Shown here piece by piece: positions 43,695 to 53,859 of a stretch of 64,000 nt of DNA. Each line of letters opens with the position of its first letter. Positions within the stretch are counted from its first letter, which is position 1. The stretch lies in contig NZ_LZJI01000228.1 in NCBI RefSeq assembly GCF_001667775.1, positions 1-64,000 of the forward strand. The letters run 5' to 3'. A program made the translations under genes and the position numbers. The notes under the pieces were generated by a model that did no database searches, had not been told where the DNA came from, and worked only from the letters and a program-made list of their open reading frames with translations. The DNA comes from Mycobacterium sp. E1747 (GTDB lineage: Bacteria; Actinomycetota; Actinomycetes; Mycobacteriales; Mycobacteriaceae).

Positions 43695-44861
43695 TCAGCT
43701 TACGGTCACGATCGGCGAACCGCTGGACGTTGTGTCAGGACCGTGATCGGTTCCCATCTCCGAGGCCAACCGCATGGCCTCCTCGATGAGCGTCTCGACG
43801 ATCTGCGCCTCGGGCACGGTCTTGATCACCTCGCCGCGAACGAAGATCTGCCCCTTGCCATTTCCCGACGCGACGCCCAGGTCGGCCTCGCGGGCCTCGC
43901 CGGGGCCGTTCACCACGCAGCCCATCACCGCGACCCGCAGGGGGACGTCGAGGCCGTCCAGCCCGGCGCTGACCGCATTGGCCAGGGTGTAGACGTCTAC
44001 CTGCGCGCGTCCGCAGGACGGGCAGGACACAATCTCCAGCCCGCGCGGCCGCAGGTTCAGCGACTCGAGGATCTGGATGCCGACCTTGACCTCTTCGACC
44101 GGCGGCGCGGACAACGACACCCGGATGGTGTCGCCGATACCCCGCGACAGCAACGCGCCGAAGGCCACCGCGGACTTGATGGTGCCCTGGAAAGCGGGGC
44201 CGGCCTCGGTGACACCGAGGTGCAGCGGGTAGTCGCACTGCGCGGCCAGCTGTTCGTAGGCGGCGACCATCACGACGGGGTCGTTGTGCTTGACGCTGAT
44301 CTTGATGTCGCCGAAGCCGTGCTCCTCGAACAGCGAGGCCTCCCACAGCGCGGATTCGACCAGGGCCTCGGGGGTGGCCTTGCCGTACTTCTCCATGAAC
44401 CGCTTGTCCAGCGAGCCGGCGTTGACGCCGATGCGGATCGGGATGCCGGCCGCGGCGGCGGCCTTGGCGACCTCGCCGACCCGGCCGTCGAATTCCTTGA
44501 TGTTGCCGGGGTTTACCCGCACCGCGGCGCACCCCGCGTCGATCGCGGCGAAGATGTACTTCGGTTGGAAGTGGATGTCGGCGATCACCGGGATCTGGCT
44601 GTGCCGCGCGATCTCGGCGAGCGCGTCGGCGTCCTCCTGACGCGGGCAGGCCACCCGGACGATGTCGCAGCCCGCGGCGGTCAGCTCCGCGATCTGCTGC
44701 AGCGTCGTGTTGACGTCGTGGGTTTTGGTGGTGCACATGGACTGCACCGAAATCGGAGAGTCGCTGCCCACGCCGACGTCGCGAACCATGAGCTGGCGCG
44801 TCTTGCGGCGGGGGGCGAGCGTGGGCGCCGGAGCGTCCGGCATGCCCAGGCCAACGGTCAC
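43695..44861 (-). CDS. ispG: 4-hydroxy-3-methylbut-2-enyl diphosphate synthase (GcpE/IspG)
   Basis: IspG converts MEcPP to HMBPP in the non-mevalonate isoprenoid pathway using a [4Fe-4S] cluster. The 388-residue protein shows [37 protein letters not shown] and [16 protein letters not shown] of the TIM barrel. The C-terminal cluster domain has [19 protein letters not shown] and [20 protein letters not shown] (three Cys ligands). It lies 16 bases downstream of rip1, with dxr further upstream, so two enzymes of one pathway flank a protease. Confidence 0.96.
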   Translation of the reverse strand: MTVGLGMPDAPAPTLAPRRKTRQLMVRDVGVGSDSPISVQSMCTTKTHDVNTTLQQIAELTAAGCDIVRVACPRQEDADALAEIARHSQIPVIADIHFQPKYIFAAIDAGCAAVRVNPGNIKEFDGRVGEVAKAAAAAGIPIRIGVNAGSLDKRFMEKYGKATPEALVESALWEASLFEEHGFGDIKISVKHNDPVVMVAAYEQLAAQCDYPLHLGVTEAGPAFQGTIKSAVAFGALLSRGIGDTIRVSLSAPPVEEVKVGIQILESLNLRPRGLEIVSCPSCGRAQVDVYTLANAVSAGLDGLDVPLRVAVMGCVVNGPGEAREADLGVASGNGKGQIFVRGEVIKTVPEAQIVETLIEEAMRLASEMGTDHGPDTTSSGSPIVTVS

Positions 44862-44877
44862 TGTGATAGTTCCTTAG

Positions 44878-46101
44878 CTACTGGAAAAGCCTGATCGGGT
44901 TGACCAGATCAGCGGTCACGGTCAGCAACATGTACCCGACCACGAACACCAGCACCACGTAGGTGGCGGGCATCAGCTTGAGGTAGTTCACCGGTGCGGC
45001 CGCGACCATGCCGCGGGCCGACCGGACGAGGTTGCGGATCTTTTCGAACATCGCGATGGCGATGTGGCCGCCGTCGAACGGCAGCAGCGGCACCAGGTTG
45101 ATCGCGCCCAGGATCAGGTTCAGCTGGGCCAGGAAGAACCAGAACGCCACCCAAAGCCCATGGTCGACGGTCTCGCCGCCGATGATGCTGGCGCCGACCA
45201 CGCTCATCGGGGTCTGCGGGTCACGCTGCCCGCCGCCGATGGCATGTACCAGGGCGCCCACCTTGGTGGGGATGGTGACCAGCGCCTTGCCCACCTCGCC
45301 GGTCAGCTGCCAGGTGAACGCGAACGTCGCCGGCACCGCGGAGAACACGCCGTAGCGCGCGGGCGCGAGCTTGACGGCGGCGACGCCGATGGCGCCGACC
45401 GTCGACGGAGCCGCCTGCCCGCCCTGCCCATTGGGCCCATTGCTCAGGAAGCGCTGGGTGGGCGTGACGTCGACGTAGGTGGTGATCGTGTTGCCGCCAC
45501 GCTCGACGACGACCGGGACGGTGCCGTGCAGCTTGCGGATCGCGGCGGCCATGTCCTCAAAGGTGGACACCGGGGTGTCGCCGACCTTGGTTACGACGTC
45601 GCCGGCGCGGATCCCGGCCAGCGCGGCGGGACCGGGTCCAGTGCAGTCAGCGATCTTGCCAGGGGCCACTTCCGGTGCGACACAAGCGGTTTCACCAACC
45701 ACCGCCCTGGTCGGCGGGTGCAGGTTGGGCAACCCCCAAACCAGGGCGATGCCGTAGATCAGCACCAGGCAGATGACGAAGTTCATGCCCGGACCGGCGA
45801 ACAGCACCGCGACGCGCTTCCAGGCGTCCTGCTTGAACATCGCGCGGTCGGTTTCGTCGGGCGCCAGTTCCTCGACCGAGGTCATGCCGGCGATGTCACA
45901 GAAGCCGCCCAGCGGCACGGCCTTGAGGCCGTATTCGGTCTCGCCGCGCCGCGTCGACCACAGCGTGGGCCCGAACCCGACGAAATAGCGGCGGACCTTC
46001 ATGCCGGTGGCGCGGGCGACCCACATGTGGCCGCACTCGTGCAGGGCCACCGAGATCAGGATGGCGAGGGCGAACAGCACAACGCCGATAACGAACATCA
46101 T
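44878..46101 (-). CDS. rip1: Site-2 zinc metalloprotease Rip1 (RseP family)
   Basis: Rip1 cleaves anti-sigma factors and other membrane proteins within the bilayer. The 407-residue protein has HECGH (21-25) in the first membrane helix, a PDZ domain around 185-265 ([20 protein letters not shown]), and [20 protein letters not shown] containing the second metal-binding Asp. Four hydrophobic segments fit the family. Two adjacent ATGs give the MMF start. It lies between dxr and ispG, 19 and 16 bases from them, as in M. tuberculosis Rv2869c. Confidence 0.96.
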   Translation of the reverse strand: MMFVIGVVLFALAILISVALHECGHMWVARATGMKVRRYFVGFGPTLWSTRRGETEYGLKAVPLGGFCDIAGMTSVEELAPDETDRAMFKQDAWKRVAVLFAGPGMNFVICLVLIYGIALVWGLPNLHPPTRAVVGETACVAPEVAPGKIADCTGPGPAALAGIRAGDVVTKVGDTPVSTFEDMAAAIRKLHGTVPVVVERGGNTITTYVDVTPTQRFLSNGPNGQGGQAAPSTVGAIGVAAVKLAPARYGVFSAVPATFAFTWQLTGEVGKALVTIPTKVGALVHAIGGGQRDPQTPMSVVGASIIGGETVDHGLWVAFWFFLAQLNLILGAINLVPLLPFDGGHIAIAMFEKIRNLVRSARGMVAAAPVNYLKLMPATYVVLVFVVGYMLLTVTADLVNPIRLFQ

Positions 46102-46120
46102 CTGGACTGCAGGACCTTTC

Positions 46121-47317
46121 TCACACCATTCCGGAGGCCTTGACGGAGGCCTCGGTGGGCCGTGCGTGTGCGACGGCGCGTCGCGCGCGCTCCCGCGCCC
46201 AGCGCTGCGCGTCTAGTACCTCATCCACGTTAGCGGGTGAAACCGCCCATTGGTCGGCGGCGTGCAGCACGTCCGCGATGGTTTTGACGATGGCCGGGAA
46301 CCCGACGCGGCCGTGCAGGAACGCCTCGGCGGCCTCTTCGTTGGCTGCGTTGTACACGGCGGTCATGCAGCCGCCCGTCTGGCCGGCATACCGGGCCAGC
46401 TCGACGGCGGGGAAGACTTCGCTGTCCAGCGGCTCGAAATCCCAGCTGGAGGCGGTGGTGAAGTCGCAAGAGGCCGCCGCACCGGGAACCCGGGCCGGCC
46501 AGCCCAGGGCCAGCGAGATGGGCAGCTTCATGTCCGGGGGGCTGGCCTGGGCGATGGTCGAGCCGTCGACGAAGGTGACCATCGAATGAACAATCGACTG
46601 GGGGTGCACGACGACCTCGATGCGGTCGTAGTCGATGCCGAACAGCAGGTGCGTTTCGATCAGTTCGAGACCCTTGTTGACCAGCGACGCCGAGTTCAGG
46701 GTGTTCATCGGACCCATCGACCAGGTCGGATGGGCACCCGCCTGTTGCGGGGTGACGCCCTCGAGCTCGGCGGCGGTCCAGCCGCGGAACGGCCCGCCGG
46801 AGGCCGTCAACACCAGCTTGGCGACCTCCTCGGGGGTGCCGCCGCGCAGGCACTGGGCCAGTGCCGAGTGTTCGGAGTCGACGGGCACGATCTGACCCGG
46901 GCGCGCCGCCTCGAGGACCAGCGGGCCCCCGGCGACCAGGGATTCCTTATTGGCCAGCGCCAGCCGGGCGCCCGATTCCAGCGCGGCCAGCGTCGGCCGC
47001 AGGCCCAGCGCGCCCACCAGCGCGTTGAGGACGACGTCGGCCTCGGTGTCGTGGACCAGACGGGTCACCGCCTCGGGGCCGCGGTAGGGAACGTCGGCGA
47101 TCTGCGCCGCGCGTTCGTCGGCGACAGCGACGTTGGTGACGCCGGTCTCGGCGCGCTGCCGCAGCAGGGTGTCCAGGTTGCCGCCGCCCGCGGCCAGGCC
47201 GACCACCTCGAAGCGGTCGGGATTGGCCGCTATCACCTCCAGCGCCTGGGTGCCGATCGAGCCGGTGCTGCCCAGCACCAGCACGCGCAGGCGGCGCTCG
47301 GGTGTCGCGATTGTCAC
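46121..47317 (-). CDS. dxr: 1-deoxy-D-xylulose 5-phosphate reductoisomerase
   Basis: Dxr forms MEP from DXP with NADPH. The 398-residue protein shows the NADPH loop [18 protein letters not shown] (12-29), [33 protein letters not shown] with metal and substrate ligands, and [10 protein letters not shown] with the flexible catalytic loop. [13 protein letters not shown] follows. The start is GTG 47317, divergent from the small DUF2631 gene. It opens the dxr-rip1-ispG run. Confidence 0.96.
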   Translation of the reverse strand: MTIATPERRLRVLVLGSTGSIGTQALEVIAANPDRFEVVGLAAGGGNLDTLLRQRAETGVTNVAVADERAAQIADVPYRGPEAVTRLVHDTEADVVLNALVGALGLRPTLAALESGARLALANKESLVAGGPLVLEAARPGQIVPVDSEHSALAQCLRGGTPEEVAKLVLTASGGPFRGWTAAELEGVTPQQAGAHPTWSMGPMNTLNSASLVNKGLELIETHLLFGIDYDRIEVVVHPQSIVHSMVTFVDGSTIAQASPPDMKLPISLALGWPARVPGAAASCDFTTASSWDFEPLDSEVFPAVELARYAGQTGGCMTAVYNAANEEAAEAFLHGRVGFPAIVKTIADVLHAADQWAVSPANVDEVLDAQRWARERARRAVAHARPTEASVKASGMV

Positions 47318-47394
47318 TCGTTCATTGTGCCCGCTCGATCCCGCAACCGGTGTGCCAGAATCTCCCTACCAGCCGATCACGAAAGGGACTCACC

Positions 47395-47649
47395 GTGGCC
47401 AGTACCGAGGTGGAACAGTTCACCGGCGTCGACACCGTTGAGGTGCCGTCGGCGGCGTGGGGTTGGAGCAGGATCAACCACCGCACCTGGCACATCACCG
47501 GCCTGGTCATCTTCGGGTTCCTGCTGGCGATGCTGCGCGGCAACCACGTCGGCCACGTCGAGAACTGGTTCCTGATCGGGTTCGCCGCTTTGGTGCTCGT
47601 CGCCCTGGTCCGCGACCTGTGGGGCCGCCGGCGCGGCTGGATCAGGTAG
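47395..47649 (+). CDS. DUF2631 small membrane protein (Rv2876-like)
   Basis: From GTG 47395 (GAAAGGG upstream) an 84-residue protein is encoded. After [13 protein letters not shown] come two hydrophobic segments, [13 protein letters not shown] and [20 protein letters not shown], and a basic end RRRGWIR. This is the DUF2631 family, of unknown function. It converges on rlmN across a three-copy tandem repeat. In M. tuberculosis the mpt70-dipZ-mpt83 genes lie between dxr and this gene; here the two are adjacent. Confidence 0.85.
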   Translation: MASTEVEQFTGVDTVEVPSAAWGWSRINHRTWHITGLVIFGFLLAMLRGNHVGHVENWFLIGFAALVLVALVRDLWGRRRGWIR

Positions 47650-47651
47650 GC

Positions 47652-47802
47652 GCTACCCGCCTTCGGCGGCCAGCTGTCCGCACGCCCCCGCCAAATCGCC
47701 TGCGCTCCAGCTACCCGCCTTCGGCGGCCAGCTGTCCGCACGCCCCCGCCAAATCGCCTGCGCTCCAGCTACCCGCCTTCGGCGGCCAGCTGTCCGCACG
47801 CG
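47652..47802. repeat. Tandem 58-bp array at the rlmN 3' end (two full copies plus a partial third)
   Basis: GCTACCCGCCTTCGGCGGCC begins units at 47652, 47710 and 47768, an exact 58-bp period. The first two units are full; the third diverges after GTCCGCACG because it is the end of rlmN itself. Each copy therefore repeats the last nine codons and stop of rlmN plus a 30-base spacer. The inner CCGCCTTCGGCGG is a perfect short hairpin. The array fills the gap to the convergent DUF2631 gene. Confidence 0.9.
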
Positions 47803-48863
47803 GCGCTGATCTCGCGGCCGCGGGTGTCCCGCACCGTGCACGACACCCCGTGCGCCCGCACCCGGCGGACGAACTCCCGCTCCGCCGCCTTGGGGCTCGC
47901 GTCCCACTCGCTGCCCGGGGTCGGGTTGAGCGGGATCAGGTTCACATGCACCAGCGGGCCAAGCGCGCGATGCAGGCGTTTGCCCAGCAGGTCGGCCCGC
48001 CACGGCTGGTCGTTGACGTCGCGGATCAGCGCATACTCCACCGAGACCCGGCGGCCGGTGACGTCGGCGTAATAGCGGGCCGCGTCGAGCGCCTCGGTGA
48101 TCTTCCACCGGTTGTTGACCGGCACCAGCGTGTCGCGCAATTCGTCGTCGGGCGCGTGCAACGACAGCGCCAGCGTCACCCCGAGCCGCTCGTCGGCCAG
48201 TTTGCGGATGGCCGGGGCCAAGCCGACGGTGGAGACCGTGACCGAACGGGCGGAGATGCCGAAGCCATGCGGTGGCGCTTCGGTGATGCGGCGCACCGCG
48301 GCCACCACCCGCGCGTAGTTGGCCAGCGGCTCCCCCATGCCCATGAACACGACGTTGGAGAGCCGATCGCCGAAATCGTCCCGCAGGGCCACCGCGGCGG
48401 AGCGGACCTGTTCCAGGATCTCCGCGGTGGACAGGTTGCGGGTCAGCCCGCCCTGCCCGGTCGCACAGAACGGGCAGGCCATGCCGCAGCCGGCCTGCGA
48501 GGAGATGCACACGGTGTTGCGCTGCGGATAGCGCATCAGCACCGACTCGAAGGTCGTCCCGTCGGTCCCGCGCCACAACGTCTTTCGGGTCTGCCCCGCA
48601 TCGCAGGTGACCTCGGCGGCCGACGTGAGCAGATGCGGGAACATCGCGTCGGCGACGCGGTCCCGTACGGCCGCCGGCAGGTCGGTCATGTCCCGGGGGT
48701 CGGCGATCAGGCGGCCGTAGTACTGCTGCGCGAGCTGTTTGGCGCGGAACGCGGGCAGGCCGAGCTCGGCGACGGCCGAGGCGCGGCCGTCCGCATCCAG
48801 GTCGGCCAGGTGCCGCGGCGGCTTGCTGGGACGGGGTTCGGTGAAGACGAGTTGTTGGACCAT
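47769..48863 (-). CDS. rlmN: Dual-specificity 23S rRNA/tRNA adenine-2 methyltransferase RlmN
   Basis: This radical-SAM enzyme methylates A2503 of 23S rRNA and A37 of some tRNAs. ATG 48863 ([12 protein letters not shown]) gives 364 residues, as recalled for Rv2880c; the frame runs further upstream into cdsA in a shadow reading. The radical-SAM cysteines are C126, C130 and C133 (CGMACPFC), with [16 protein letters not shown] nearby. The catalytic C-terminal Cys342 is in [11 protein letters not shown]. The last nine residues and stop are the template of the adjoining 58-bp repeat. Confidence 0.95.
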   Translation of the reverse strand: MVQQLVFTEPRPSKPPRHLADLDADGRASAVAELGLPAFRAKQLAQQYYGRLIADPRDMTDLPAAVRDRVADAMFPHLLTSAAEVTCDAGQTRKTLWRGTDGTTFESVLMRYPQRNTVCISSQAGCGMACPFCATGQGGLTRNLSTAEILEQVRSAAVALRDDFGDRLSNVVFMGMGEPLANYARVVAAVRRITEAPPHGFGISARSVTVSTVGLAPAIRKLADERLGVTLALSLHAPDDELRDTLVPVNNRWKITEALDAARYYADVTGRRVSVEYALIRDVNDQPWRADLLGKRLHRALGPLVHVNLIPLNPTPGSEWDASPKAAEREFVRRVRAHGVSCTVRDTRGREISAACGQLAAEGG

Positions 48864-48886
48864 GTCCAGTCCAGTATCGGCCCTCC

Positions 48887-49810
48887 TCAGGGCACGAGTG
48901 TCAGCACCGTCCAGGCGGCGACCGCCGATGGGAGCACGCCGTCGAGCCGGTCCATCAGTCCGCCGTGGCCGGGCAGCAGGCGACCCATGTCCTTGATGCC
49001 GAGGTCGCGCTTGATCTGGGACTCGACCAGATCGCCAAGTGTGCAGGTCAGCACCAGGATCACGCCCAGCACCGCACCGATCCACAGCGGCTTGCCGGCC
49101 AGGAAGGTCGCGGTCAAAATTGCCGCGGTGATTCCGAAAACGAGCGAACCGGCGAAACCCTCCCACGATTTCTTCGGGCTGATCGCGGGCACCATCGGGT
49201 GCTTGCCGAACAGCACGCCGACGGCGTAGCCGCCCACGTCGGAAGCGACGACGGTGACCATCAGGCAGAACACCCGGCCCGCGCCGTCCTTGGGGTAGAC
49301 CAGCAAGGCGCCGAAGGAGGCGAACAGCGGCACCCACGCGGCCAGGAACACCGTCGCGGAGGCGTCGCGCAGGTAGTTGGCCGACGGGGACCCCGCGAAC
49401 GGCTCGGGACGCTTGCTGTTGTCCTGCATGAACAGGCGCCAGACGTTGCACACCACCACCGTGGCGCCGAAACCGGCCAGTGCGCCGGCGGCGTGGAACG
49501 GCCAGGTCAGCCAGACGGTGGCCTGACCGCCGATCAGCAACGGGATCAGCGGGATGACGTACCCGGCCTCGCGCAGCCGTCGTACCACCTCGTGGGTGGC
49601 GACGGGGATGGCGAGCGCGACGATCGCAACCCAGAAGCGCGGCGCGACCACCAGCGTGACGATGAGCACGCCGCCGATCCCGGCGCCCACCGCGATAGCC
49701 GCGCGCAGGTTGCGCCCCGCGCGGGAGGTCTTCTTGGCCGGCTGCTGCGCGGTCGTCTTGCCCTCACGCGCCGGCTCATCGGGCGTGCTGGCTGCACCGG
49801 TGGTTGCCAC
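48887..49810 (-). CDS. cdsA: Phosphatidate cytidylyltransferase CdsA
   Basis: CdsA makes CDP-diacylglycerol, the precursor of phosphatidylinositol, PIMs and cardiolipin. The 307-residue integral membrane protein has a charged 40-residue N-terminus and about eight hydrophobic segments. Diagnostic blocks are [36 protein letters not shown] and the signature ending [20 protein letters not shown] (about 275-295). It lies between frr and rlmN, 32 and 23 bases away. Confidence 0.96.
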   Translation of the reverse strand: MATTGAASTPDEPAREGKTTAQQPAKKTSRAGRNLRAAIAVGAGIGGVLIVTLVVAPRFWVAIVALAIPVATHEVVRRLREAGYVIPLIPLLIGGQATVWLTWPFHAAGALAGFGATVVVCNVWRLFMQDNSKRPEPFAGSPSANYLRDASATVFLAAWVPLFASFGALLVYPKDGAGRVFCLMVTVVASDVGGYAVGVLFGKHPMVPAISPKKSWEGFAGSLVFGITAAILTATFLAGKPLWIGAVLGVILVLTCTLGDLVESQIKRDLGIKDMGRLLPGHGGLMDRLDGVLPSAVAAWTVLTLVP

Positions 49811-49842
49811 GGACCTTGGTGAACTTAGCTGCTGAGCGGCCG

Positions 49843-50400
49843 TTAGACCTCCAGCAGCTCGCCTTCTTTGTGCTTGACCAGGTCCTCGATCTGGGTGATG
49901 TACTGGTGCGTCGTCTTGTCCAGGTCCTTCTCGGCGCGGCCGACCTCGTCCTCGCCGGCCTCGCCGTCCTTGCGAATGCGGTGCAACTCCTCCATCGCCT
50001 TGCGGCGGATGTTGCGCACCGACACCTTGGCGTCCTCGCCCTTGCCCTTGGCCTGCTTGACCAGCTCGCGGCGGCGCTCCTCGGTGAGTTGCGGCACTGC
50101 CACCCGGATCAGGGTGCCGTCGTTGGTGGGATTGACGCCCAAGTCGGAGTTGCGGATCGCGGTTTCGATCGCGCCCAGCTGACTGGTTTCGTAGGGCTTG
50201 ATCACGACCAGCCTGGCCTCGGGAACGTTGATGCTGGCCAGCTGGGTGATGGGGGTGGTCGCGCCGTAGTAGTCGATGGCGATCCGGGAGAACATGCCCG
50301 GATTCGCGCGGCCGGTTCGAATGGTTGACAAGTCGTCACGGGCGACCGCTACGGCCTTCTCCATCTTCTCTTCCGCGTCGAAGAGAGCCTCGTCAATCAT
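49843..50400 (-). CDS. frr: Ribosome recycling factor
   Basis: RRF splits post-termination ribosomes with EF-G. ATG 50400 gives the standard 185 residues ([17 protein letters not shown]). [19 protein letters not shown] and [19 protein letters not shown] lie in domain II, and [20 protein letters not shown] and [16 protein letters not shown] form the long helices. It follows pyrH after about 90 bases and precedes cdsA, the usual bacterial order. Confidence 0.97.
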   Translation of the reverse strand: MIDEALFDAEEKMEKAVAVARDDLSTIRTGRANPGMFSRIAIDYYGATTPITQLASINVPEARLVVIKPYETSQLGAIETAIRNSDLGVNPTNDGTLIRVAVPQLTEERRRELVKQAKGKGEDAKVSVRNIRRKAMEELHRIRKDGEAGEDEVGRAEKDLDKTTHQYITQIEDLVKHKEGELLEV

Positions 50401-50490
50401 TGCGCCGCTCCTCTCCCCCGCAAGCGGGAGGTACCCCCACATCACCGCGTTCTGCATCATCGTCAGCGCGGACCATCGTTCGCTCTTCCC

Positions 50491-51261
50491 TCAAGTGGTG
50501 ACCAGTGTCCCAATTTTCTCACCGGCGACCGCGCGGGCGATATTGCCATTGGTCAGCAGGTTGAACACCAGGATCGGCATGCCATTGTCCATGCACAGGC
50601 TGAACGCGGTGGCATCGGCCACCCGCAGCCCCCGGTCGATGACCTCGCGATGACTGATCGCGGCGATCAGCTGGGCCTCGGGGTTCACCCGGGGGTCCTC
50701 GGTGAACACCCCGTCGACCGCCTTGGCCATCAGGACGACGTCCGCGCGGATCTCCAGCGCGCGCTGCGCGGCCGTGGTGTCGGTGGAGAAGTAGGGCAGC
50801 CCCATGCCCGCACCGAAGATCACCACGCGCCCCTTCTCCAGGTGACGGACGGCGCGCAGCGGCAGGTAGGGCTCGGCGACTTGTCCCATCGTGATCGCGG
50901 TTTGGACGCGGGTGACGATGCCTTCTTTTTCCAGGAAGTCTTGCAGCGCGAGGCTGTTCATGACCGTGCCAAGCATGCCCATGTAGTCCGAGCGGGTGCG
51001 TTCCATGCCGCGCTGCTGCAGTTGCGCGCCCCGGAAGAAGTTGCCGCCCCCGATCACGACGGCAACCTGGACACCGTCGCGCACCACCTCGGCTATCTGG
51101 CGGGCCACCCGCGCGACGACGTCGGGATCGAGCCCAACCTGCCCGCCGCCGAACATCTCACCGCCGAGTTTGAGCAGCACCCTGGAGTATTTGGGCCGCG
51201 GTCGCGGCTGCTCGGCAGCTGATCCATTCTCCGGCGCCTTGGGCTCCCTGGATTCCGTCAT
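50491..51261 (-). CDS. pyrH: Uridylate kinase
   Basis: This UMP kinase belongs to the amino-acid-kinase family. ATG 51261 with GAGGAGC upstream gives 256 residues; a longer frame to 51360 has no ribosome-binding site. [20 protein letters not shown] and [20 protein letters not shown] bind phosphates. [18 protein letters not shown] and [20 protein letters not shown] form the UMP and ATP sites. A variable 25-residue N-terminus is typical of mycobacterial PyrH. Confidence 0.97.
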   Translation of the reverse strand: MTESREPKAPENGSAAEQPRPRPKYSRVLLKLGGEMFGGGQVGLDPDVVARVARQIAEVVRDGVQVAVVIGGGNFFRGAQLQQRGMERTRSDYMGMLGTVMNSLALQDFLEKEGIVTRVQTAITMGQVAEPYLPLRAVRHLEKGRVVIFGAGMGLPYFSTDTTAAQRALEIRADVVLMAKAVDGVFTEDPRVNPEAQLIAAISHREVIDRGLRVADATAFSLCMDNGMPILVFNLLTNGNIARAVAGEKIGTLVTT

Positions 51262-51614
51262 CAGGCTCCTCGCATGAGAGTGCCATCCCGGGGTGGCCCT
51301 CCGGAACGGCATTTCACATCCTGCCCCATCGCAGCACAACGCGGCGTCGGCGGGGTGCATTATGCGCGGAGTTGGCGATTGCGACGGCTTTTCGCGGCTA
51401 TCGGCCCAGGTGAGGCCACCGGCGTCGGCGGTCTCACCCTCTGCGGACCGCGGATGTTTGAGGGGTGCCCAGCAGGGGGAATCCGCACCATCGCGGCGGG
51501 GATTTCACGGTCTTGAGAACGAGGGCCAGCCTCACCGCATGACCGGACCGGTCGCCTTGGCGATCGGCAGTGAGCGCGAATCGCTCAGGTACGCCTACAA
51601 GGAGGAACTCATCC
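51262..51614. other. Divergent intergenic region between pyrH and csbD
   Basis: This 353-base stretch separates the pyrH start (minus) from the CsbD gene (plus). Short frames here lack ribosome-binding sites and natural composition, so I see no gene. GTTT at 51456-51459 and GGGAAT at 51477-51482, 17 bases apart, loosely resemble a SigF promoter (GTTT-N15-17-GGGTAT) pointing at CsbD. Confidence 0.4.
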
Positions 51615-51851
51615 ATGGCGGACAACAACTCGGGACCTGCTGAAGCCGTCAAGGGCGTCGTTGAGGACGTCAAGGGCAAGGCGAAGGAGGCCGTTGGCGC
51701 GGTGGCGGGTCGAGACGACCTCACCCGCGAGGGCCAGGCCCAGCAGGACAAGGCGGAAGCCCAGCGCGACGCGGCGAAGAAGGAAGCCGAGGCCGAGGCG
51801 GCCCGCGGTGGCGCCGAGGCCGCTGAGGAGCGCCAGAAGGCCAATCAGTAG
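51615..51851 (+). CDS. CsbD-family stress protein
   Basis: From ATG 51615 with a strong AAGGAGGAA site, a 78-residue, highly charged, Ala/Glu/Lys-rich protein is encoded. KGVVEDVKGKAKEAVGAVAG and DLTREGQAQQDKAEAQRDA are the CsbD repeats. These small proteins are stress-induced, sigma-B-regulated in Bacillus, and of unknown biochemical role. A perfect 13-bp terminator hairpin follows within 15 bases, so the gene is probably monocistronic. Confidence 0.85.
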   Translation: MADNNSGPAEAVKGVVEDVKGKAKEAVGAVAGRDDLTREGQAQQDKAEAQRDAAKKEAEAEAARGGAEAAEERQKANQ

Positions 51852-51862
51852 CTTGCTGGGAG

Positions 51863-51898
51863 GATGGGTCCGGTCTGTGAAAACGGACCGGACCCATC
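51863..51898 (+). terminator. Strong intrinsic-type terminator after csbD
   Basis: GATGGGTCCGGTC (51863-51875) and GACCGGACCCATC (51886-51898) form a perfect 13-bp stem with a 10-base A-rich loop. GACTTTATT follows, giving a short U-rich tail. It starts 12 bases after the csbD stop. Confidence 0.8.
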
Positions 51899-52069
51899 GA
51901 CTTTATTCAGGACAGGACGTCCGGTCTGGTTAGCTGAGCCGACGCGGCCACCGGCTAATTCAACACAGTTTGCATAGTTTCGCGACGAGCGGGTAATCAG
52001 CGCTGCGCTTGCAGACATCTCCCTGAGGTGCCTACGGGCCGAGGAAGCCATACGAAGTTTTTTCCGGAG

Positions 52070-52792
52070 ATGTCCTTGGACGTACTAGTGCTGACCGACG
52101 CGGACGACTTCGATCGCGCTCTGCCACCGCTGCAGTCATTTGCGCGGATCATGCGGAGAGCGCCGCTCACCGGTGACCGCGACGGCACCGCCCATTCCGG
52201 CGACGTGGCGATCGTGGACGCCCGTGGGGATCTCGCGGCGGCCCAGGCCGCCTGTCGCCGGCTGACGACCGACACTCCCGCCACCGCGGTGGTGGCGCTG
52301 GTGTCCGGGGCCGACGGCGTGACCGTCGACGGTGAGTGGAACGTTGACGACGTCATGCCGCCGGGCACCGACGCCGAGGAGCTTCAGGCACGGCTGGGAC
52401 GAGCGATCGCTCACCGGCGCAACGCAATCAACGGAACTCTGAAATTCGGTCCCTTGCTGCTGCACCCGACCCGCCTCATCGGGTCACTGGAAGGCAAAGA
52501 CCTGGGCCTGACGCTCACCGAGTTCAAATTGCTGAGTTTCCTTGTGCAGCATGCCGGTCGGGCGTTTGCCCGCACCCGGCTGTTGCACGAGGCGTGGGGT
52601 TACGACTGCAACGGCCGAGTCCGTTCGGTCGATGTCCACGTCCGGCGGCTGCGGGCCAAGCTCGGCCCCAGGTATCAGTCGATGGTCGACACAGTCCGCG
52701 GCGTGGGCTACATGGCAGCCACCCCGCCGCATCCGGAATGGATCATCAGCGACGAGTCGGCGCGACTGCTGGAATCCACGCCCGTGCAGTGA
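52070..52792 (+). CDS. OmpR/GlnR-type response-regulator-like transcription factor (Rv2884-like)
   Basis: The start at ATG 52070 (MSLDVLVLTDADDFD) gives 240 residues. The N-terminal receiver-like domain keeps VAIVDARGDLAAAQAACRRL with an Asp but lacks a clear full phosphorylation pocket, as in GlnR. The C-terminal winged helix is well conserved: LTLTEFKLLSFLVQHAGRAF, LLHEAWGYDCNGRVRSVDVH, VRRLRAKLGPRYQSMVDTVR. It resembles GlnR and corresponds in order to Rv2884. No sensor kinase is adjacent. GTG 52028 is a longer alternative. Confidence 0.85.
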   Translation: MSLDVLVLTDADDFDRALPPLQSFARIMRRAPLTGDRDGTAHSGDVAIVDARGDLAAAQAACRRLTTDTPATAVVALVSGADGVTVDGEWNVDDVMPPGTDAEELQARLGRAIAHRRNAINGTLKFGPLLLHPTRLIGSLEGKDLGLTLTEFKLLSFLVQHAGRAFARTRLLHEAWGYDCNGRVRSVDVHVRRLRAKLGPRYQSMVDTVRGVGYMAATPPHPEWIISDESARLLESTPVQ

Positions 52793-52820
52793 ATACCCAT
52801 GCGCGCCAAGCATTTCGCGG

Positions 52821-53756
52821 TCAGCCGAAGAGCGGAAATGTCCGCTTGCGCGCGAGCGCGTCCATCCCTTCCTGGATGGCGTCCTGAACCTCGCGGTACT
52901 TGCGCTCGACGTAGGCGTCATCGTCGGCACGCTTGGCGTCGCGGTCGAGCTCCACGGCGGGCATGAACCGGGTCCTGATCTTGGCCGGCAGCGGCAGCTG
53001 CGGCAGCGCCGCCGGCGCGATTCCCCACGGCAGTGAGATGGCCAACGGGAACACCTTGAGGCGTAGCAGGCGGTCCAGTCGTAGGGCCTTCGAGAGCTTG
53101 TCGCCTCGGATCAGCACCGGCATCGCGTCGGCTCCGCCGACCGTGGCGATCGGCACGATCGGCACACCGGCCCGAATCGCCATCTTCACGAAGCCTTTTC
53201 GGCCTGCGAGGTTGGCCTGGTCGCGCTCGGTCCAGGGGCGCAGCGAGTCCACTTCCCCGCCGGGCCACAGCGCGACGTCACGACCTTCGGCGAGGGCGGT
53301 GGCGATCGCGTCGGGGGCGGCCGGCAGCACTCCCATCGAACGGAAGTACCGGCCGATCACCGGAATCGCCATCAAGGCGTCATGTGCGGTGCCGTGCAGG
53401 GGGCGATCCTGCCCGAAGCGCCGCCACCACTGCAGACCCACGGTCCAGGCGTCCCAGACGAAAGGAGCGCCGGAGTGGATCCCCACCAGCAGGGCGGGTG
53501 GGTCCGGAATATTTTCCCAGCCGTCGATTTCCATGCGAAACCAGTAGTCCACCAGGACATTCCACAAGTATTTCTGCCGCTGCAGAGTGGCCTCGTCCTG
53601 ACCGCTGAGATCCCACCTGCCGGCGCGCTCGGCGACCCAGCCGCTGACTCCGCCGTCCTGGCCGCCGCGCCGTTCCTCCATCGTCGCGCGCGCCTCTTGG
53701 GCGTTCAGTTTCGCCTGTTCGCGTACTTCGGCTGGTCTGTGATCTGGATTACTCAT
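52821..53756 (-). CDS. Lysophospholipid/diacylglycerol acyltransferase-family protein
   Basis: The 311-residue protein has acyltransferase blocks: LLVGIHSGAPFVWDAWTVGL in the position of the H-x4-D motif, IPVIGRYFRSMGVLPAAPDA, GRDVALWPGGEVDSLRPWTE (the EGTRS-like block) and IRAGVPIVPIATVGGADAMP. The His-to-Asp spacing is wider than H-x4-D, as in other mycobacterial DGAT-like homologues. No membrane span is certain. A role in phospholipid or triacylglycerol synthesis is likely. A perfect hairpin separates it from the Mpt63-like gene upstream. Confidence 0.8.
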   Translation of the reverse strand: MSNPDHRPAEVREQAKLNAQEARATMEERRGGQDGGVSGWVAERAGRWDLSGQDEATLQRQKYLWNVLVDYWFRMEIDGWENIPDPPALLVGIHSGAPFVWDAWTVGLQWWRRFGQDRPLHGTAHDALMAIPVIGRYFRSMGVLPAAPDAIATALAEGRDVALWPGGEVDSLRPWTERDQANLAGRKGFVKMAIRAGVPIVPIATVGGADAMPVLIRGDKLSKALRLDRLLRLKVFPLAISLPWGIAPAALPQLPLPAKIRTRFMPAVELDRDAKRADDDAYVERKYREVQDAIQEGMDALARKRTFPLFG

Positions 53757-53815
53757 GGGTGCGGTGTACCCGATTCGCGCGCGCGCAATTCACCTCACGC
53801 CCCCAAATAGCGGAA

Positions 53816-53843
53816 CTCCCCGCGTCGCTCGCGACGCGGGGAG
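53816..53843 (-). terminator. Perfect GC-rich hairpin after the Mpt63-like gene
   Basis: CTCCCCGCGTCGC (53816-53828) and GCGACGCGGGGAG (53831-53843) pair over 13 bases with only a 2-base loop. It lies 16 bases past the Mpt63-like stop in the direction of transcription. There is no U-run, as is common for mycobacterial terminators. Confidence 0.7.
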
Positions 53844-53859
53844 ATACCCACAAGCCGAA

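Noticed and set aside
48864-49451. Extension of rlmN upstream of 48863
   Set aside because: It overlaps cdsA in a shadow frame; the shorter start gives the known RlmN length.
51274-51516. Small plus-strand frames between pyrH and csbD
   Set aside because: No ribosome-binding sites, unnatural composition and overlap with the pyrH promoter region.
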